Of a stretch of DNA of 64,000 nucleotides, positions 25,956 to 35,066 are shown piece after piece. The position numbers and the translations under genes were made by a program. Below the pieces are notes generated by a model. The model ran no database searches. It was not told the origin of the DNA and worked only from the letters and a program-made list of their open reading frames with translations. How positions within the stretch are numbered: position 1 is the stretch's first letter; every line of letters begins with the position of its first letter. Source of the stretch: Jeotgalibacillus salarius (GTDB lineage: Bacteria > Bacillota > Bacilli > Bacillales > Jeotgalibacillaceae); the NCBI RefSeq assembly GCF_004405125.1, contig NZ_SORX01000006.1, positions 179,855 through 243,854 of the forward strand, given 5' to 3'.

Positions 25956-26275
25956 TTTTTATCATATTAACTCTTTATTACTGCATTCAATACAGGACTG
26001 GATTTTTCGAATAACCTCCCCGTCCCATGTACATATTTGTTCTACAGGAACATTTTATTGAATATATTTTGGATACCTCTCCCTCTCATTTTAGTAAAGG
26101 TTCTTTTATTAAAGGAGGGCAAACCATCTCAGCCGAACCCGAGTCAACATAAGATCCCTGAAAAATGTTAATAAAAGGATTTTTTAACAAATAAAATAAA
26201 TATTGACATCTTTTTTGCGATTCGATAACATAAAAACCAAGTATTTTTATCGGAATACTTTATAAACTCAATAGA
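25956..26275. other. Intergenic stretch upstream of the SAM riboswitch
   Basis: No gene is seen. It holds partial repeat ends near 25985 and 26025 (ATTCAATACAGG, CCCCGTCCCATGTAC) and an AT-rich promoter region before the riboswitch (TTGACA at about 26203-26208 with a TAACAT-like -10). Confidence 0.4.
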
Positions 26276-26279
26276 TCGT

Positions 26280-26379
26280 CTTATCAAGAGAGGTTAAGGG
26301 ACTGGCCCAATGACACCTCGGCAGCAGACTGACTCGTCAGTACTGTGCCAATTCCAGCAAGTGTTTCTTGATAGATAAG
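26280..26379 (+). promoter_or_regulatory. SAM-I (S-box) riboswitch
   Basis: It has the classic S-box core: P1 strands CTTATCAAGA and TCTTGATAGATAAG, the internal AGAGGT...GGGACTGGCCC, ACCTCGGCAGCAG, and GTGCCAATTCCAGCA. A terminator-like stem (ACTGGA/TCCAGT followed by TTATTTTT, 26380-26412) lies just after P1, so binding of S-adenosylmethionine should stop transcription of the symporter gene. Confidence 0.92.
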
Positions 26380-26464
26380 ACTGGATTGACGTTTTTTTCT
26401 TCCAGTTTATTTTTCTGACTGGGAGTTTTTTTATGTTGAAAATTCATTTAGAGGAGGAAGTTGT

Positions 26465-27853
26465 GTGGACATTTTTTTAGTTAGCCTGAATTTACTTGTG
26501 TTAGTTGGTCTCATTATTTTTCTTTATGCTCTTAAAAAGAAGCACGTATCATTTTCAAAAAGGGTTTTACTTGGTTTAGCGTTCGGTATTGTATTTGGAT
26601 TCGCATTGCAATGGATCTATTCATCCGAGTCCCCTGTTATTACGACTACGGCTGATTGGTTTAATCTAATTGGTGGTTCTTACATCAGGCTATTACAGAT
26701 GATCGCCATCCCGCTCGTATTCATTTCTATTCTTGCGGCTTTTACGAAGCTGACTTTAACAAAGAATATCGGGAAAATCAGTGCACTTATTATTGGGATT
26801 TTAGTTGGAACAACCGCGATTGCAGCTGCTGTTGGGATTGCCACAACGGCTGGTTTTAATCTTGAAGCGATTCAAATCGAACAGGGTGAAGCAGAAACAG
26901 GTCGTGCTGCTTCATTGGAAGAGACGTATGGGACAGTGGAAAATGTGACGTTTCCACAGCAAATTCTTTCTTTAGTCCCGTCAAATGTTTTCCTGGACTT
27001 CACAGGCGCCCGCCCGACTTCTACGATTTCAGTTGTCATTTTCGCAGCTTTTCTTGGTCTGGCGTTTCTTGGGGTCAGAAGAAAGCAGCCGGAACAGGCA
27101 GAGTTATTTTCAAAGATTGTCGACTCTCTTTATGCGATCGTGATGCGTGTCGTTACATTAATTTTAAGATTGACGCCTTATGGTGTGCTTGCGGTCATGG
27201 CGAGAACGGTTGCAACAACAAACTTTGATGCCATCGTGAATCTCGGTAAATTTGTGATTGCTTCATATGTTGCACTGGGTGTGGTCTTTGTTATTCACTT
27301 GATTCTGCTGACAATCTCAGGCTTAAATCCAGTGACTTTTGTCAAAAAAGCATTTCCTGTTCTCGCTTTTGCGTTTACAACCCGTACAAGTGCCGGGGCT
27401 TTGCCAATGAACATCCGGACTCAGCAGAACTTAGGTGTAAAAGATGGTACAGCTAATTTCGCGGGATCATTCGGATTGTCAATTGGACAAAACGGCTGTG
27501 CAGGTGTGTACCCTGCCATGCTCGCCATCATGATTGCGCCAACCGTCGGAATCAATCCCCTTACACCGACGTTTATCTTAACGGTCATCGCCGTTGTTGC
27601 AATCAGTTCCTTTGGTGTGGCAGGCGTTGGAGGCGGCGCAACATTTGCTGCAATTCTTGTCCTGTCAGCCCTGAACCTTCCGATCGGCTTGGCTGGTCTG
27701 TTGATTTCCATTGAACCATTAATTGATATGGGAAGAACCGCTGTGAACGTGAGTGGAAGTATGACAGCCGGTGTGTTAACGAGTAAGGTAACAAATGAGT
27801 TAGATGTTGATATGTATAATGATCGGTCTACACGGGTAAGTGTTGAGGCTTAA
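26465..27853 (+). CDS. tcyP: L-cystine symporter, TcyP-like (DAACS family)
   Basis: A 462-residue Na+/dicarboxylate-symporter-fold membrane protein, almost the length of B. subtilis TcyP. Family motifs include 'TRTSAGALPMN' (re-entrant loop HP1 region), 'NGCAGVYPAMLAI' and 'PLIDMGRTAVNVSGS' (transmembrane helix 8). The start is GTG 26465 after GAGGAGGAA. The SAM riboswitch directly upstream marks it as a sulphur-amino-acid transporter, favouring cystine over glutamate or C4-dicarboxylates. It is monocistronic, ending at a strong terminator. Confidence 0.9.
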   Translation: MDIFLVSLNLLVLVGLIIFLYALKKKHVSFSKRVLLGLAFGIVFGFALQWIYSSESPVITTTADWFNLIGGSYIRLLQMIAIPLVFISILAAFTKLTLTKNIGKISALIIGILVGTTAIAAAVGIATTAGFNLEAIQIEQGEAETGRAASLEETYGTVENVTFPQQILSLVPSNVFLDFTGARPTSTISVVIFAAFLGLAFLGVRRKQPEQAELFSKIVDSLYAIVMRVVTLILRLTPYGVLAVMARTVATTNFDAIVNLGKFVIASYVALGVVFVIHLILLTISGLNPVTFVKKAFPVLAFAFTTRTSAGALPMNIRTQQNLGVKDGTANFAGSFGLSIGQNGCAGVYPAMLAIMIAPTVGINPLTPTFILTVIAVVAISSFGVAGVGGGATFAAILVLSALNLPIGLAGLLISIEPLIDMGRTAVNVSGSMTAGVLTSKVTNELDVDMYNDRSTRVSVEA

Positions 27854-27867
27854 GTGAATAACACATT

Positions 27868-27899
27868 AAAAGAGAGCAGCCATTTGGTTGCTCTCTTTT
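27868..27899 (+). terminator. Terminator of tcyP
   Basis: AAAGAGAGCAGCC pairs with GGTTGCTCTCTTTT around a 4-nt loop. Confidence 0.85.
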
Positions 27900-27910
27900 C
27901 AAACATTTTT

Positions 27911-27957
27911 CGTGTTCTACATTTGTAGTGAATGTTTAAAATCTTATTTAGGACAGT
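27911..27957. repeat. Dispersed ~48-bp repeat copy
   Basis: The core GTAGTGAATGTTTAAAATC and right end TTTAGGACAG match the other copies of this family; the left end is degenerate. Confidence 0.5.
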
Positions 27958-28076
27958 GAAGTATTTTCAATAACCAATATTTAAGATCATCATTTTAAGA
28001 TGGAAATTTATGATAGACTAACATTGTCTAATTTTACTAGATAAAGGTTATTGATAAATTCAGGAGGGACTTCGTT

Positions 28077-28379
28077 ATGTGGATCATATTAGGGTTTATT
28101 GCAATCGCGGCAACACTGCTCAATATTTACTTGTTTTCAGCAGGAAAGGATTATAAGCTCGCCATGGCGGCAGGGTTATCATTTACAGCCCTCACGCTTT
28201 GTGCAGAAATCAGTTTTATAGCGGGTCAGGCAGCAAGGGAAGACTGGTCAGCTGTGAGGGAAGTCGTTCATTTTCAACGGGCATTGTGGGCTTTGACTGG
28301 TGCTTCTATCTTTATAAATGTATTGCCTGTATTTATAGAGCGGAGAGATAAGAAAAAGAAAATTAACGCCGCTTCTTAG
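28077..28379 (+). CDS. Small three-TM membrane protein (copy 2)
   Basis: A 100-residue paralogue of the protein at 25650-25955. Nearly the same residues run through the first two helices ('IAIAATLLNIYLFSAGKDYK'), with more change in the middle loop. The upstream ~60 bp is also duplicated. CAGGAGGGAC precedes the ATG. Both frames are intact, so both copies may be expressed. Function unknown. Confidence 0.65.
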   Translation: MWIILGFIAIAATLLNIYLFSAGKDYKLAMAAGLSFTALTLCAEISFIAGQAAREDWSAVREVVHFQRALWALTGASIFINVLPVFIERRDKKKKINAAS

Positions 28380-28435
28380 AGCAGCTAACTGTAATATAAA
28401 GTCTTAATGAATGGAGGCACGTCATAATTACAGAA

Positions 28436-28837
28436 ATGGTTGCGGGCTTAGAAGAAATGTACATACTCATTTATTGTTTTTTAATTTTGTGGATTAATAT
28501 CGATTATTTGAGAGACCATGCAAATATAAAAAAAGGTCTAAATGAAATTTACTCTGAAGATGAATTGCTTTTTAACCCCCATGATATATCCATCGCAACC
28601 ATGGGATTGGCATTCAATTTTTTCAGAAGATGGTTAATTTATTTGCTGGCAGTCATTATGACAGAAAGTATGATGGTTCTAATGATTTCAATTGTCCTGT
28701 TTATCGTAAGTCTGTATGACATTTTATTTAATTACACACTGGAAAAGTTGAGAAAAGCGAATATTGGTTTATATGTAATAATCGCTGATGTGATTTATAT
28801 TAGTATTTTTGTTATTTATATTTTTCTAAGAATGTAA
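28436..28837 (+). CDS. Hypothetical multi-TM membrane protein
   Basis: 133 residues with four hydrophobic segments and a charged loop after the first ('DYLRDHANIKKGLNEIYSED'). The annotated ATG 28436 is 18 bases from the nearest GGAGG, so the true start may be a rare codon a little upstream. It follows the small membrane gene on the same strand. The family is not recognised. Confidence 0.5.
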   Translation: MVAGLEEMYILIYCFLILWINIDYLRDHANIKKGLNEIYSEDELLFNPHDISIATMGLAFNFFRRWLIYLLAVIMTESMMVLMISIVLFIVSLYDILFNYTLEKLRKANIGLYVIIADVIYISIFVIYIFLRM

Positions 28838-28987
28838 ACACTAACTAGAAAGTTGTCATACACTCCTTCTGACAAATACAACTCTCACACAATTTAGATT
28901 AATGATCTGGATCTGTTAAATCTTAATATTGCTTTAGTGTATAAAAAATAATCTTCATATCATCGACATTTATATGAGGATTATGAA

Positions 28988-29200
28988 CTATTCAATTTCT
29001 TCCCGGTTCTTTCGATTATAATTAAATTGTTTAACGTAAAACTTAATTATGTAGTATGCAGACCCTGTTATGACCACTACAAATGCTAATAAACTTAAGG
29101 TCATCAAAAATCCCCCAACAGCAGTTTGCAGGACATGATTTAAGATAAAGGTCACAGCTGTAAAAACAATCGCTAAAATCAAAAAAGTTTTTTTGTTCAT
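28988..29200 (-). CDS. Small two-TM membrane protein
   Basis: 70 residues: a short N-terminus, two hydrophobic helices (about 5-25 and 29-52) and a basic tail ('KQFNYNRKNREEIE'). GGGAGG precedes the ATG at a good distance. It is a single gene with no recognised family. Confidence 0.55.
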   Translation of the reverse strand: MNKKTFLILAIVFTAVTFILNHVLQTAVGGFLMTLSLLAFVVVITGSAYYIIKFYVKQFNYNRKNREEIE

Positions 29201-29566
29201 CCTAAGACCTCCCTTATTGTTTTTTCAATAACACGAAAAAACTACTTAAAGGCTGATATTTGCTTGTTATGGCATCTTGAGTGTTTTCCTATTTAACTAG
29301 GCGTACACCATATTTCGTATGCGAAGTTGAATCAGAAACAATGATTATGTCGAGAACCTAGTTAACCTGAGTTGATCAAATGTCTCGATAATTAGAGTTA
29401 AATTCCTTTTAACTATCATATCATTCATCGTTAATTGATTCAGTTGGTGCTTGTATGCTTTTGAGAATACATTTGTAGTAACTGTGCAGCATCGTTTCCA
29501 GTACATTAAAGGTTGGTTTTACGGTTATGTTTTAACCATAAGAACCAACCTCTAAATGATCACCCA
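29201..29566. other. Gene-free stretch with inverted repeats
   Basis: No gene is seen. Two inverted repeats stand out: TTTAACTAGG with CCTAGTTAAC (about 29291-29362) and a strong AGGTTGGTT/AACCAACCT hairpin (29510-29551) with an inner GGTTA/TAACC stem, probably the terminator of the DUF418 gene. Confidence 0.5.
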
Positions 29567-30799
29567 TCAAGCCGCCTTCGAATGCTTCTCCCCACCCGAA
29601 TACGTCCACTTCTTCCACACATACTCCATCGGCCCCTGCTTATATCGCTTCAGCAACACATGACTCAACACAACCTGGACGGTGTAAATGGCAATTGCAA
29701 TCAGCACACCCTGCGTTTTTGATACCTGACCGAATAAACCAAAGCCATAGCCGTTGAAAATAATGACTGCAATGATCGACTGCATCAAATAATTCGTCAG
29801 CGCCATCCGGCCAACTGAAGCAAACGGCATCAGCATCTTTTCAATAGATGATTTTCTCGTGATTAACACGATTGAAGCTACGTAAAATAACATCAAAAAT
29901 GGTCCGCCAAAAGTATTTAACCCTTCCGCAATGGGCGTGGTTAAATAGGGTTCCCAGCCAAACACATTGTACCCAATCGCTACCGACAGTCCCACAATCG
30001 GAGCACCAACTGCAAGTCCAACCCACATCACTTTTTTCCAACGCTTGATATGCGGCTCGATATCAGTGAACATCCCTGTCTTTCCTAAATAAAGCCCAAT
30101 CAGAAATAGCGGTAAAATCGTCGGTAAGTAAAGCAGCACTTGAAGTAGAACCGGCACCACTTCATTTATAAAACGAAAAGCCAGTATCTCCCCAAAACTC
30201 CCATTTGCCATAACTGAATTCGCACTAACTGCAGATGCATTCAGATTTTGAAGCGTATCCATACCCTCGCTGATCATAAAATTAATCCCAACGCTATTAA
30301 GCAACATCAGTGCTGTGATAAAAAAAGTGCTAAAAACGAGCAAAGATATCGCCCAGATTCTGATTACTTTTACGGAACGTTCAATAAACAATGGAAGTAA
30401 AAAGCCTGTAATCGCATACGTATGTAAAATATCTCCTGTCCAAATAAATATAAGGTGAACAAGTCCAATCAGTAGCAAAAACACCAGACGACGCATAAAC
30501 ATTTTTTTCGCCGGCAGTCCCCGCTTCATCAGCCTGCTGTAAAAAATATAAAATCCAAGTCCAAACAACATCGAAAACATCGGATAGAATTTTCCATCCA
30601 CAAAAATTGCTGTGAGCAGTGTCAAAGCCGCATTCATCCCGCCCTCCGGCAGACTGCTTCCCTCTACTAAATCACTAATATTTGTAAAAACAGGCGTCTT
30701 AAACGCAATCATATTCGCAATCAAAATCCCAAACAGCGCAAACCCCCGAATGATATCCAGTGTATGAATCCTTTCTTTCAATGAAACCGAACTCATCAT
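29567..30799 (-). CDS. DUF418 domain membrane protein (YeiB/YxaH-like)
   Basis: A 410-residue protein with about ten hydrophobic segments. The N-terminal 'HTLDIIRGFALFGILIANM' is the usual opening of the DUF418 family (acyltransferase-3-like fold). The C-terminal DUF418 part includes 'PFASVGRMALTNYLMQS'. It may be a transporter or an acyl modifier of the envelope; function is not established. A fragment related to its 'NASAVSANSVMANGS' region recurs in the debris at 39547-39828. Confidence 0.8.
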   Translation of the reverse strand: MMSSVSLKERIHTLDIIRGFALFGILIANMIAFKTPVFTNISDLVEGSSLPEGGMNAALTLLTAIFVDGKFYPMFSMLFGLGFYIFYSRLMKRGLPAKKMFMRRLVFLLLIGLVHLIFIWTGDILHTYAITGFLLPLFIERSVKVIRIWAISLLVFSTFFITALMLLNSVGINFMISEGMDTLQNLNASAVSANSVMANGSFGEILAFRFINEVVPVLLQVLLYLPTILPLFLIGLYLGKTGMFTDIEPHIKRWKKVMWVGLAVGAPIVGLSVAIGYNVFGWEPYLTTPIAEGLNTFGGPFLMLFYVASIVLITRKSSIEKMLMPFASVGRMALTNYLMQSIIAVIIFNGYGFGLFGQVSKTQGVLIAIAIYTVQVVLSHVLLKRYKQGPMEYVWKKWTYSGGEKHSKAA

Positions 30800-30952
30800 G
30801 CCATCCCCCTAAATGATCTTTCTAAATTTATCTTAATTCAACCTGTCTGATTAAACAATCAAATTCTGGAAATCCCGATAACACTCTTTTCTTTAAACAA
30901 CTAAACCTCATCTCCTGCTATACTAAATACATAAAATAAGTACTCAAGAAAG

Positions 30953-31927
30953 TTGGATATTCTGTTGAAACAGCTGCCACAAACAACCCAATCAATTTAC
31001 ACATATGCCTATAACAGTGAAGATGCACCGCTTTGCCACATGGAAATGCGTGCACTTTTCGGAACACATACGCAAGGAAAAACCCTCAAAACTGACGTCA
31101 ATATTGATCCCAGCAGAAGTCCGTTTATCAAGGAACGGATCGAAGTCCTTTTTGAAGGCAACGACCTCCAGGACTTATACGATCAATTACACCTCATCAA
31201 TATGCAGGATGACACGTTCAAAGTCCTCTTTGTGAAAATAAATGACCAAACCGGGCCAGGCAAAGTGGAATACGATGAAAAAAGGCAAATCGAACGCGAT
31301 ACAGGTATGCATATCACAGGAGAACTCGATCTTCACGAGCCTGACATCACATTCGGCTTAGTGCCATACGAGGATCGCTGGTATCTCGGTATTTACACAA
31401 AAGCGGAACCCGTCTGGCTGAATCATGTCAAAAAACCGCGTGAATACTCAACCGCCCTCGGCACCCGCACAGCGAGAGCCATCGCGAACATCGCGGTTCC
31501 TGATCCAGCAGGCAAAAAAGCGATTGATCCATGCTGCGGCATCGGCACCGTCCTGGTCGAAGCACTCTCGATGGGCATCAATATCGACGGTCGCGACATC
31601 AACCCGCTAGTCGTCGAAGGTTCCCGCGAAAACATAAAATATTTTGGTTTTACAGGCAACGTTACACTCGGTGCAATCGCTGACGTCCAGGACACCTACG
31701 ACGCCACCATCATCGACCTGCCATACAATCTCTACACCCATGCAACACCAGAAGATCAGCTCGCCATCCTTAAAAATGCACGGCATTTTACCAGAAAACT
31801 CGTGCTGGTCACCATCGAAAACATCGATCACATGATCACTCAGGCAGGCTTCACCGTCAAAGACCGCTGCATCGCTAAAAAAGGAAAAGCCTCTGCGTTT
31901 TCAAGAGAAATACTCGTTTGTGAATAA
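30953..31927 (+). CDS. TRM11-like SAM-dependent methyltransferase
   Basis: A 324-residue protein with the SAM-binding loop 'AIDPCCGIGTVLVEALSMG' near residue 190 and the catalytic-type motif 'IIDLPYN', both typical of Trm11/THUMP-associated guanosine N2-methyltransferases. The N-terminal half is a substrate-binding region. It probably modifies tRNA or another RNA, which is not proven. The start is TTG 30953 or TTG 30965; neither has a strong ribosome site. Confidence 0.75.
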   Translation: MDILLKQLPQTTQSIYTYAYNSEDAPLCHMEMRALFGTHTQGKTLKTDVNIDPSRSPFIKERIEVLFEGNDLQDLYDQLHLINMQDDTFKVLFVKINDQTGPGKVEYDEKRQIERDTGMHITGELDLHEPDITFGLVPYEDRWYLGIYTKAEPVWLNHVKKPREYSTALGTRTARAIANIAVPDPAGKKAIDPCCGIGTVLVEALSMGINIDGRDINPLVVEGSRENIKYFGFTGNVTLGAIADVQDTYDATIIDLPYNLYTHATPEDQLAILKNARHFTRKLVLVTIENIDHMITQAGFTVKDRCIAKKGKASAFSREILVCE

Positions 31928-31932
31928 ACTAA

Positions 31933-31979
31933 GGGCCAGTCCTCCGGCGAAATGTTTGCTGCCGGGTGACGACTGGCCC
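31933..31979. terminator. Two-tier hairpin after the methyltransferase gene
   Basis: GGGCCAGT/ACTGGCCC forms the outer stem and CCGGC/GCCGG the inner one. There is no T run, so it may act as an mRNA-end hairpin rather than a classic terminator. Confidence 0.5.
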
Positions 31980-32342
31980 TGATCTATGTAAATCGTTGAG
32001 TAATAAACTTATTGACCTTAAATTACATTCGAAAATAAATCTTCTTCCACAAAAAACTCAAAAGACAAATCTCTATCAAGGCCCCTTACTCATTTCCCGC
32101 TATGAAAACCGCACTGGCTAAGACATATTTATTAATATTTACTGCAAATAATTATCATTCAAAAGCCCAACTATATTACTTGCTTCACACTATTAAATAT
32201 TCAATTGTAGTTAATGTTTAAAATCGTTTTCAGGGAGAAACCACTTTCTTATCTATTTAATTGACGCCTTATTCATATATTCGTAATAAATAGGGAAATT
32301 TTAGATTATTCTCTGTGTTATATTACCCTAGAGGTGGTTTTT
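31980..32342. other. Intergenic stretch
   Basis: No gene is seen. It holds one degenerate ~48-bp repeat copy (32201-32236, GTAGTTAATGTTTAAAATCG) and an AT-rich promoter region before the ccdA-like gene. Confidence 0.4.
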
Positions 32343-33065
32343 ATGGAAAACGTTACAATATTTTTAGCTTTTGCTGGTGGTTTATTAGCCTTCATTTCTC
32401 CATGTTGTTTGCCGCTATACCCATCATTTATTTCTTACATAACAGGTATTTCAATAAATGAATTGAAAGATAATAAAGGAAATTCTTTTAAGAAAAAAAC
32501 GTTAATTCATTCTCTATTTTTTTCAGCCGGATTTTCTCTTGTTTACTACATTCTAGGATTTTCTTTGAGTGCTGTTGGAAATTTATTCACAGCTAATCAA
32601 ACGCTAATACAAATGTTAGGTGGCATATTTCTTGTACTCATGGGATTATTTATGATGGGTATTATCAAACCAGAGTTCATGTTCAGTGAAAAACGTTTTA
32701 ATTATCCAAAAAGATCAGCAACGTATCTAAACTCTTTCATCGTTGGTTTTATCTTTTCGGCAGGATGGACTCCATGTATCGGTCCAATTTTTGGGTCCAT
32801 TATAACGTACGGTAGTTTAGTCAATCCTGCACAAACTATGGCAGTTGTTACAGCTTACTCTTTAGGATTCTGTATTCCATTTATTCTGATGGCTTTTTTT
32901 ATCGGAAAAACCAAGTTCATTTTAAAATATTCAGAAATGCTAATGAAACTTGGTGGGGCGATTATTGTAATCCTAGGAGTTATGATTTATTTCGATAAGA
33001 TGTTTTATTTAAATATATGGACATCTGAAATTCAGTTCTTTCTGGAATCCTTATTAAACCAATAA
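32343..33065 (+). CDS. CcdA-family thiol-disulphide membrane protein
   Basis: A 240-residue, six-TM protein of the CcdA/DsbD-transmembrane family. Conserved cysteines lie in 'FISPCCLPLYPSF' (helix 1) and 'GWTPCIGPIFGS' (helix 4), the redox pair that carries electrons from cytoplasmic thioredoxin to extracytoplasmic partners for cytochrome c maturation or spore coat/cortex assembly. ATG 32343 follows GAGGTGG. No cytochrome or thioredoxin gene adjoins it. A terminator lies ~70 bp downstream. Confidence 0.85.
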   Translation: MENVTIFLAFAGGLLAFISPCCLPLYPSFISYITGISINELKDNKGNSFKKKTLIHSLFFSAGFSLVYYILGFSLSAVGNLFTANQTLIQMLGGIFLVLMGLFMMGIIKPEFMFSEKRFNYPKRSATYLNSFIVGFIFSAGWTPCIGPIFGSIITYGSLVNPAQTMAVVTAYSLGFCIPFILMAFFIGKTKFILKYSEMLMKLGGAIIVILGVMIYFDKMFYLNIWTSEIQFFLESLLNQ

Positions 33066-33472
33066 TTCTAGGAGCAACTTTATAAAGAAGCTCAAGTATT
33101 TGAGCTTAGTCAGCGTTTAAGATATGTAAGAAAAATAAAAAGCGCTAAAATTTTAGTGTTTTTTACTTCTAGATATAAATTTACAGTGATTACTCAAATT
33201 CGTTTTCAGAACAGAGGTAAATATATAATTTTTGTTATATAAACGAATATAGTTGTGTTTAACACAGGAACCTTTTTTCATATCTTACTATCACAACGAT
33301 TTAAGGATTATAAGAGAAAGCTAACATCCAACTTCTAACTTCTCTGTTTAATTCTCACTTCTCAAAAGTTATCTCATCTATTACTTTTCTATAAGGCTAT
33401 TGTACAGGCATTTAGTCACTCTCCTTCATATAGTATTAATGCAACTACTATTATGAAAAGGAGAGATTGATT
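33066..33472. other. Intergenic stretch
   Basis: It holds a terminator (33137-33164), repeat ends (TTTTCAGAACAGAGG near 33203; AGTTGTGTTTAACACAGG at 33251-33268) and the promoter region of the coat gene. No gene is seen. Confidence 0.45.
33137..33164 (+). terminator. Terminator of the ccdA-like gene
   Basis: An A-rich left strand with AGCGCTAAAA pairs with TTTTAGTGTTTTTT. Confidence 0.65.
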
Positions 33473-34042
33473 TTGAGTTGCGGAAAAAAAGATTCATGTG
33501 TATGTCATACGGTTCAAGAGATTGTGCGCGTGCAAGATGAGGTAGCTGAAGCTAATGGATGCTGTGTAACAGGCTGTGATCAGTCATTGAGAAACTTGCT
33601 ATCACCAATGATGGCTAATGGGAATGGAAATGGTCCCACTACCATCCCATTTGCGCTTTATTGTAAGGGGGATTGTGAACCGTTTATCGGAAGCGGCGTG
33701 TTCAGATCTCCTGTCGGCGGATCAGGAATGACCGCTTTAAGATGTGTCAAAACACCAATCTTTCGTGCGAAAAAGTTTGTGGATAAAGACAAAGACAGAG
33801 AGAAAGATAAGTGCTGTGTCCAGCTGGAGCTGCTGCTTCCAATTACAATGGGAGGATCTACTCCTGGACCATCTGGCGACGGGACGCAAATTTGTGACTT
33901 TTTCCCGGGTAACAGCATCAGAAACCTGCAAGCAACTGGCATCTGCCTGACTGTCGACTTGAATTGCTTCTGCGGTATCGTATGTCTGGATCCACTGACA
34001 CCTCGACCTGCATCTGAATTTAATATGGATGACGAGGACTAA
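33473..34042 (+). CDS. Spore coat protein CotY/CotZ family
   Basis: A 189-residue Cys-rich protein opening 'SCGKKDSCVCHTVQEI' and carrying further paired cysteines ('GCCVTGCDQ', 'LNCFCGIVC'), as in CotY/CotZ crust and exosporium proteins that form disulphide-linked lattices. The start is TTG 33473 with GGAG upstream, which gives the usual 'MSCGK' N-terminus. It is monocistronic with its own terminator, consistent with a late mother-cell promoter, though I could not assign a sigma-K site with confidence. It shows that the organism makes spores. Confidence 0.88.
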   Translation: MSCGKKDSCVCHTVQEIVRVQDEVAEANGCCVTGCDQSLRNLLSPMMANGNGNGPTTIPFALYCKGDCEPFIGSGVFRSPVGGSGMTALRCVKTPIFRAKKFVDKDKDREKDKCCVQLELLLPITMGGSTPGPSGDGTQICDFFPGNSIRNLQATGICLTVDLNCFCGIVCLDPLTPRPASEFNMDDED

Positions 34043-34071
34043 GTACTAAAGCGTTACAAAGACTGAAATGG

Positions 34072-34117
34072 GGTAGCAAAAAGGGGCAACTTATTACCTT
34101 TTTGCTCCTTTTTATTC
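34072..34117 (+). terminator. Terminator of the coat gene
   Basis: GAGCAAAAAGG-type arms (GTAGCAAAAAGG / CCTTTTTGCTCC) are followed by TTTTTATT. Confidence 0.75.
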
Positions 34118-34363
34118 TAGTAAACCTTAATCTATGAAATTTCATGATTACTAGTGCTAGTAGATTTCGAGTTTTGCTTTTTCATTTCACACGTATGGCT
34201 TATTACATAAAAGTGTAAGAAAAAAGGAAATTGAACCCCAATTATAAGTATCTATGTTAATATAAATGTACCTAATTTTACAAAACAATCAGACTTTAAA
34301 TTGTTAAAAAGGCTGAACGAATTTCATGCATAGAGTCATCCCATAATTGGCAGGAGGAATATA

Positions 34364-34963
34364 ATGAAAAAGTTTTTTAATCTGAATACGTTTTACATAG
34401 CATTAGCAATCATTGCCCTCAGTATTTTATTCGTTCCGCGTATTTTTGATAAAATCGATTTTCAGACAGAAGGAATCAATTATTTTATTGAACACGATGA
34501 AAATTATCATCAAAACGCACATGCTCTTGAGGGTGAATATACAATTGAGATTGATCTGAGTCATCTGGAAAATAATAAAGGTAAAGTGCTTTTTGACGAC
34601 GGGGAAAACCAAATTATTGTGTCGGAAGTAACTTCTTCCCGGACAGGGGAATATGAATTCTTCTTTAGGGCAAACGGCGTTTCTGATTTGGGAGGTGCCA
34701 CCATCATATCAGGTGTGGAACACACGCAGCATCATGATGGGTTAACGAGTGATTTTCAAGCAAAAGCAGAAGCAGTGCATCAAGGTGAAACCTATGATTT
34801 AACCCCTTCAGCATATACAGGCTTAACCGAGAGTGACCAGGATGAGTTTGGCTTTCATCTGGCATTGCCAAACGATATCATGACTGACCTTGAAGAAAAC
34901 GGAACGATTGATATAGTAGTGACTGATTTATATATAAACATTTGGGCAAGGAAACCGGTTTGA
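34364..34963 (+). CDS. Membrane-anchored hypothetical protein
   Basis: 199 residues: an N-terminal uncleaved-type helix (about 10-28, 'YIALAIIALSILFV') and a ~170-residue beta-rich extracytoplasmic domain with many Glu, Asp and His residues and no cysteine. GCAGGAGGAATATA precedes the ATG. The family is not recognised. It is convergent with the degV gene and shares the hairpin at 34985-35037. Confidence 0.55.
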   Translation: MKKFFNLNTFYIALAIIALSILFVPRIFDKIDFQTEGINYFIEHDENYHQNAHALEGEYTIEIDLSHLENNKGKVLFDDGENQIIVSEVTSSRTGEYEFFFRANGVSDLGGATIISGVEHTQHHDGLTSDFQAKAEAVHQGETYDLTPSAYTGLTESDQDEFGFHLALPNDIMTDLEENGTIDIVVTDLYINIWARKPV

Positions 34964-34984
34964 ATTGTGAACCCTGTAATAGAC

Positions 34985-35037
34985 ACAACTCCCATACTAT
35001 TCACTTTGATGATATAAGCGAATAGTATGGGAGTTGT
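34985..35037. terminator. Bidirectional terminator
   Basis: An 18-bp perfect stem from ACAACTCCCATACTATTC to its complement, with a T/A-rich flank on each side, lies between convergent genes. Confidence 0.85.
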
Positions 35038-35066
35038 ATTTTACACAGAGAAAGGTTTAAGCTTTT

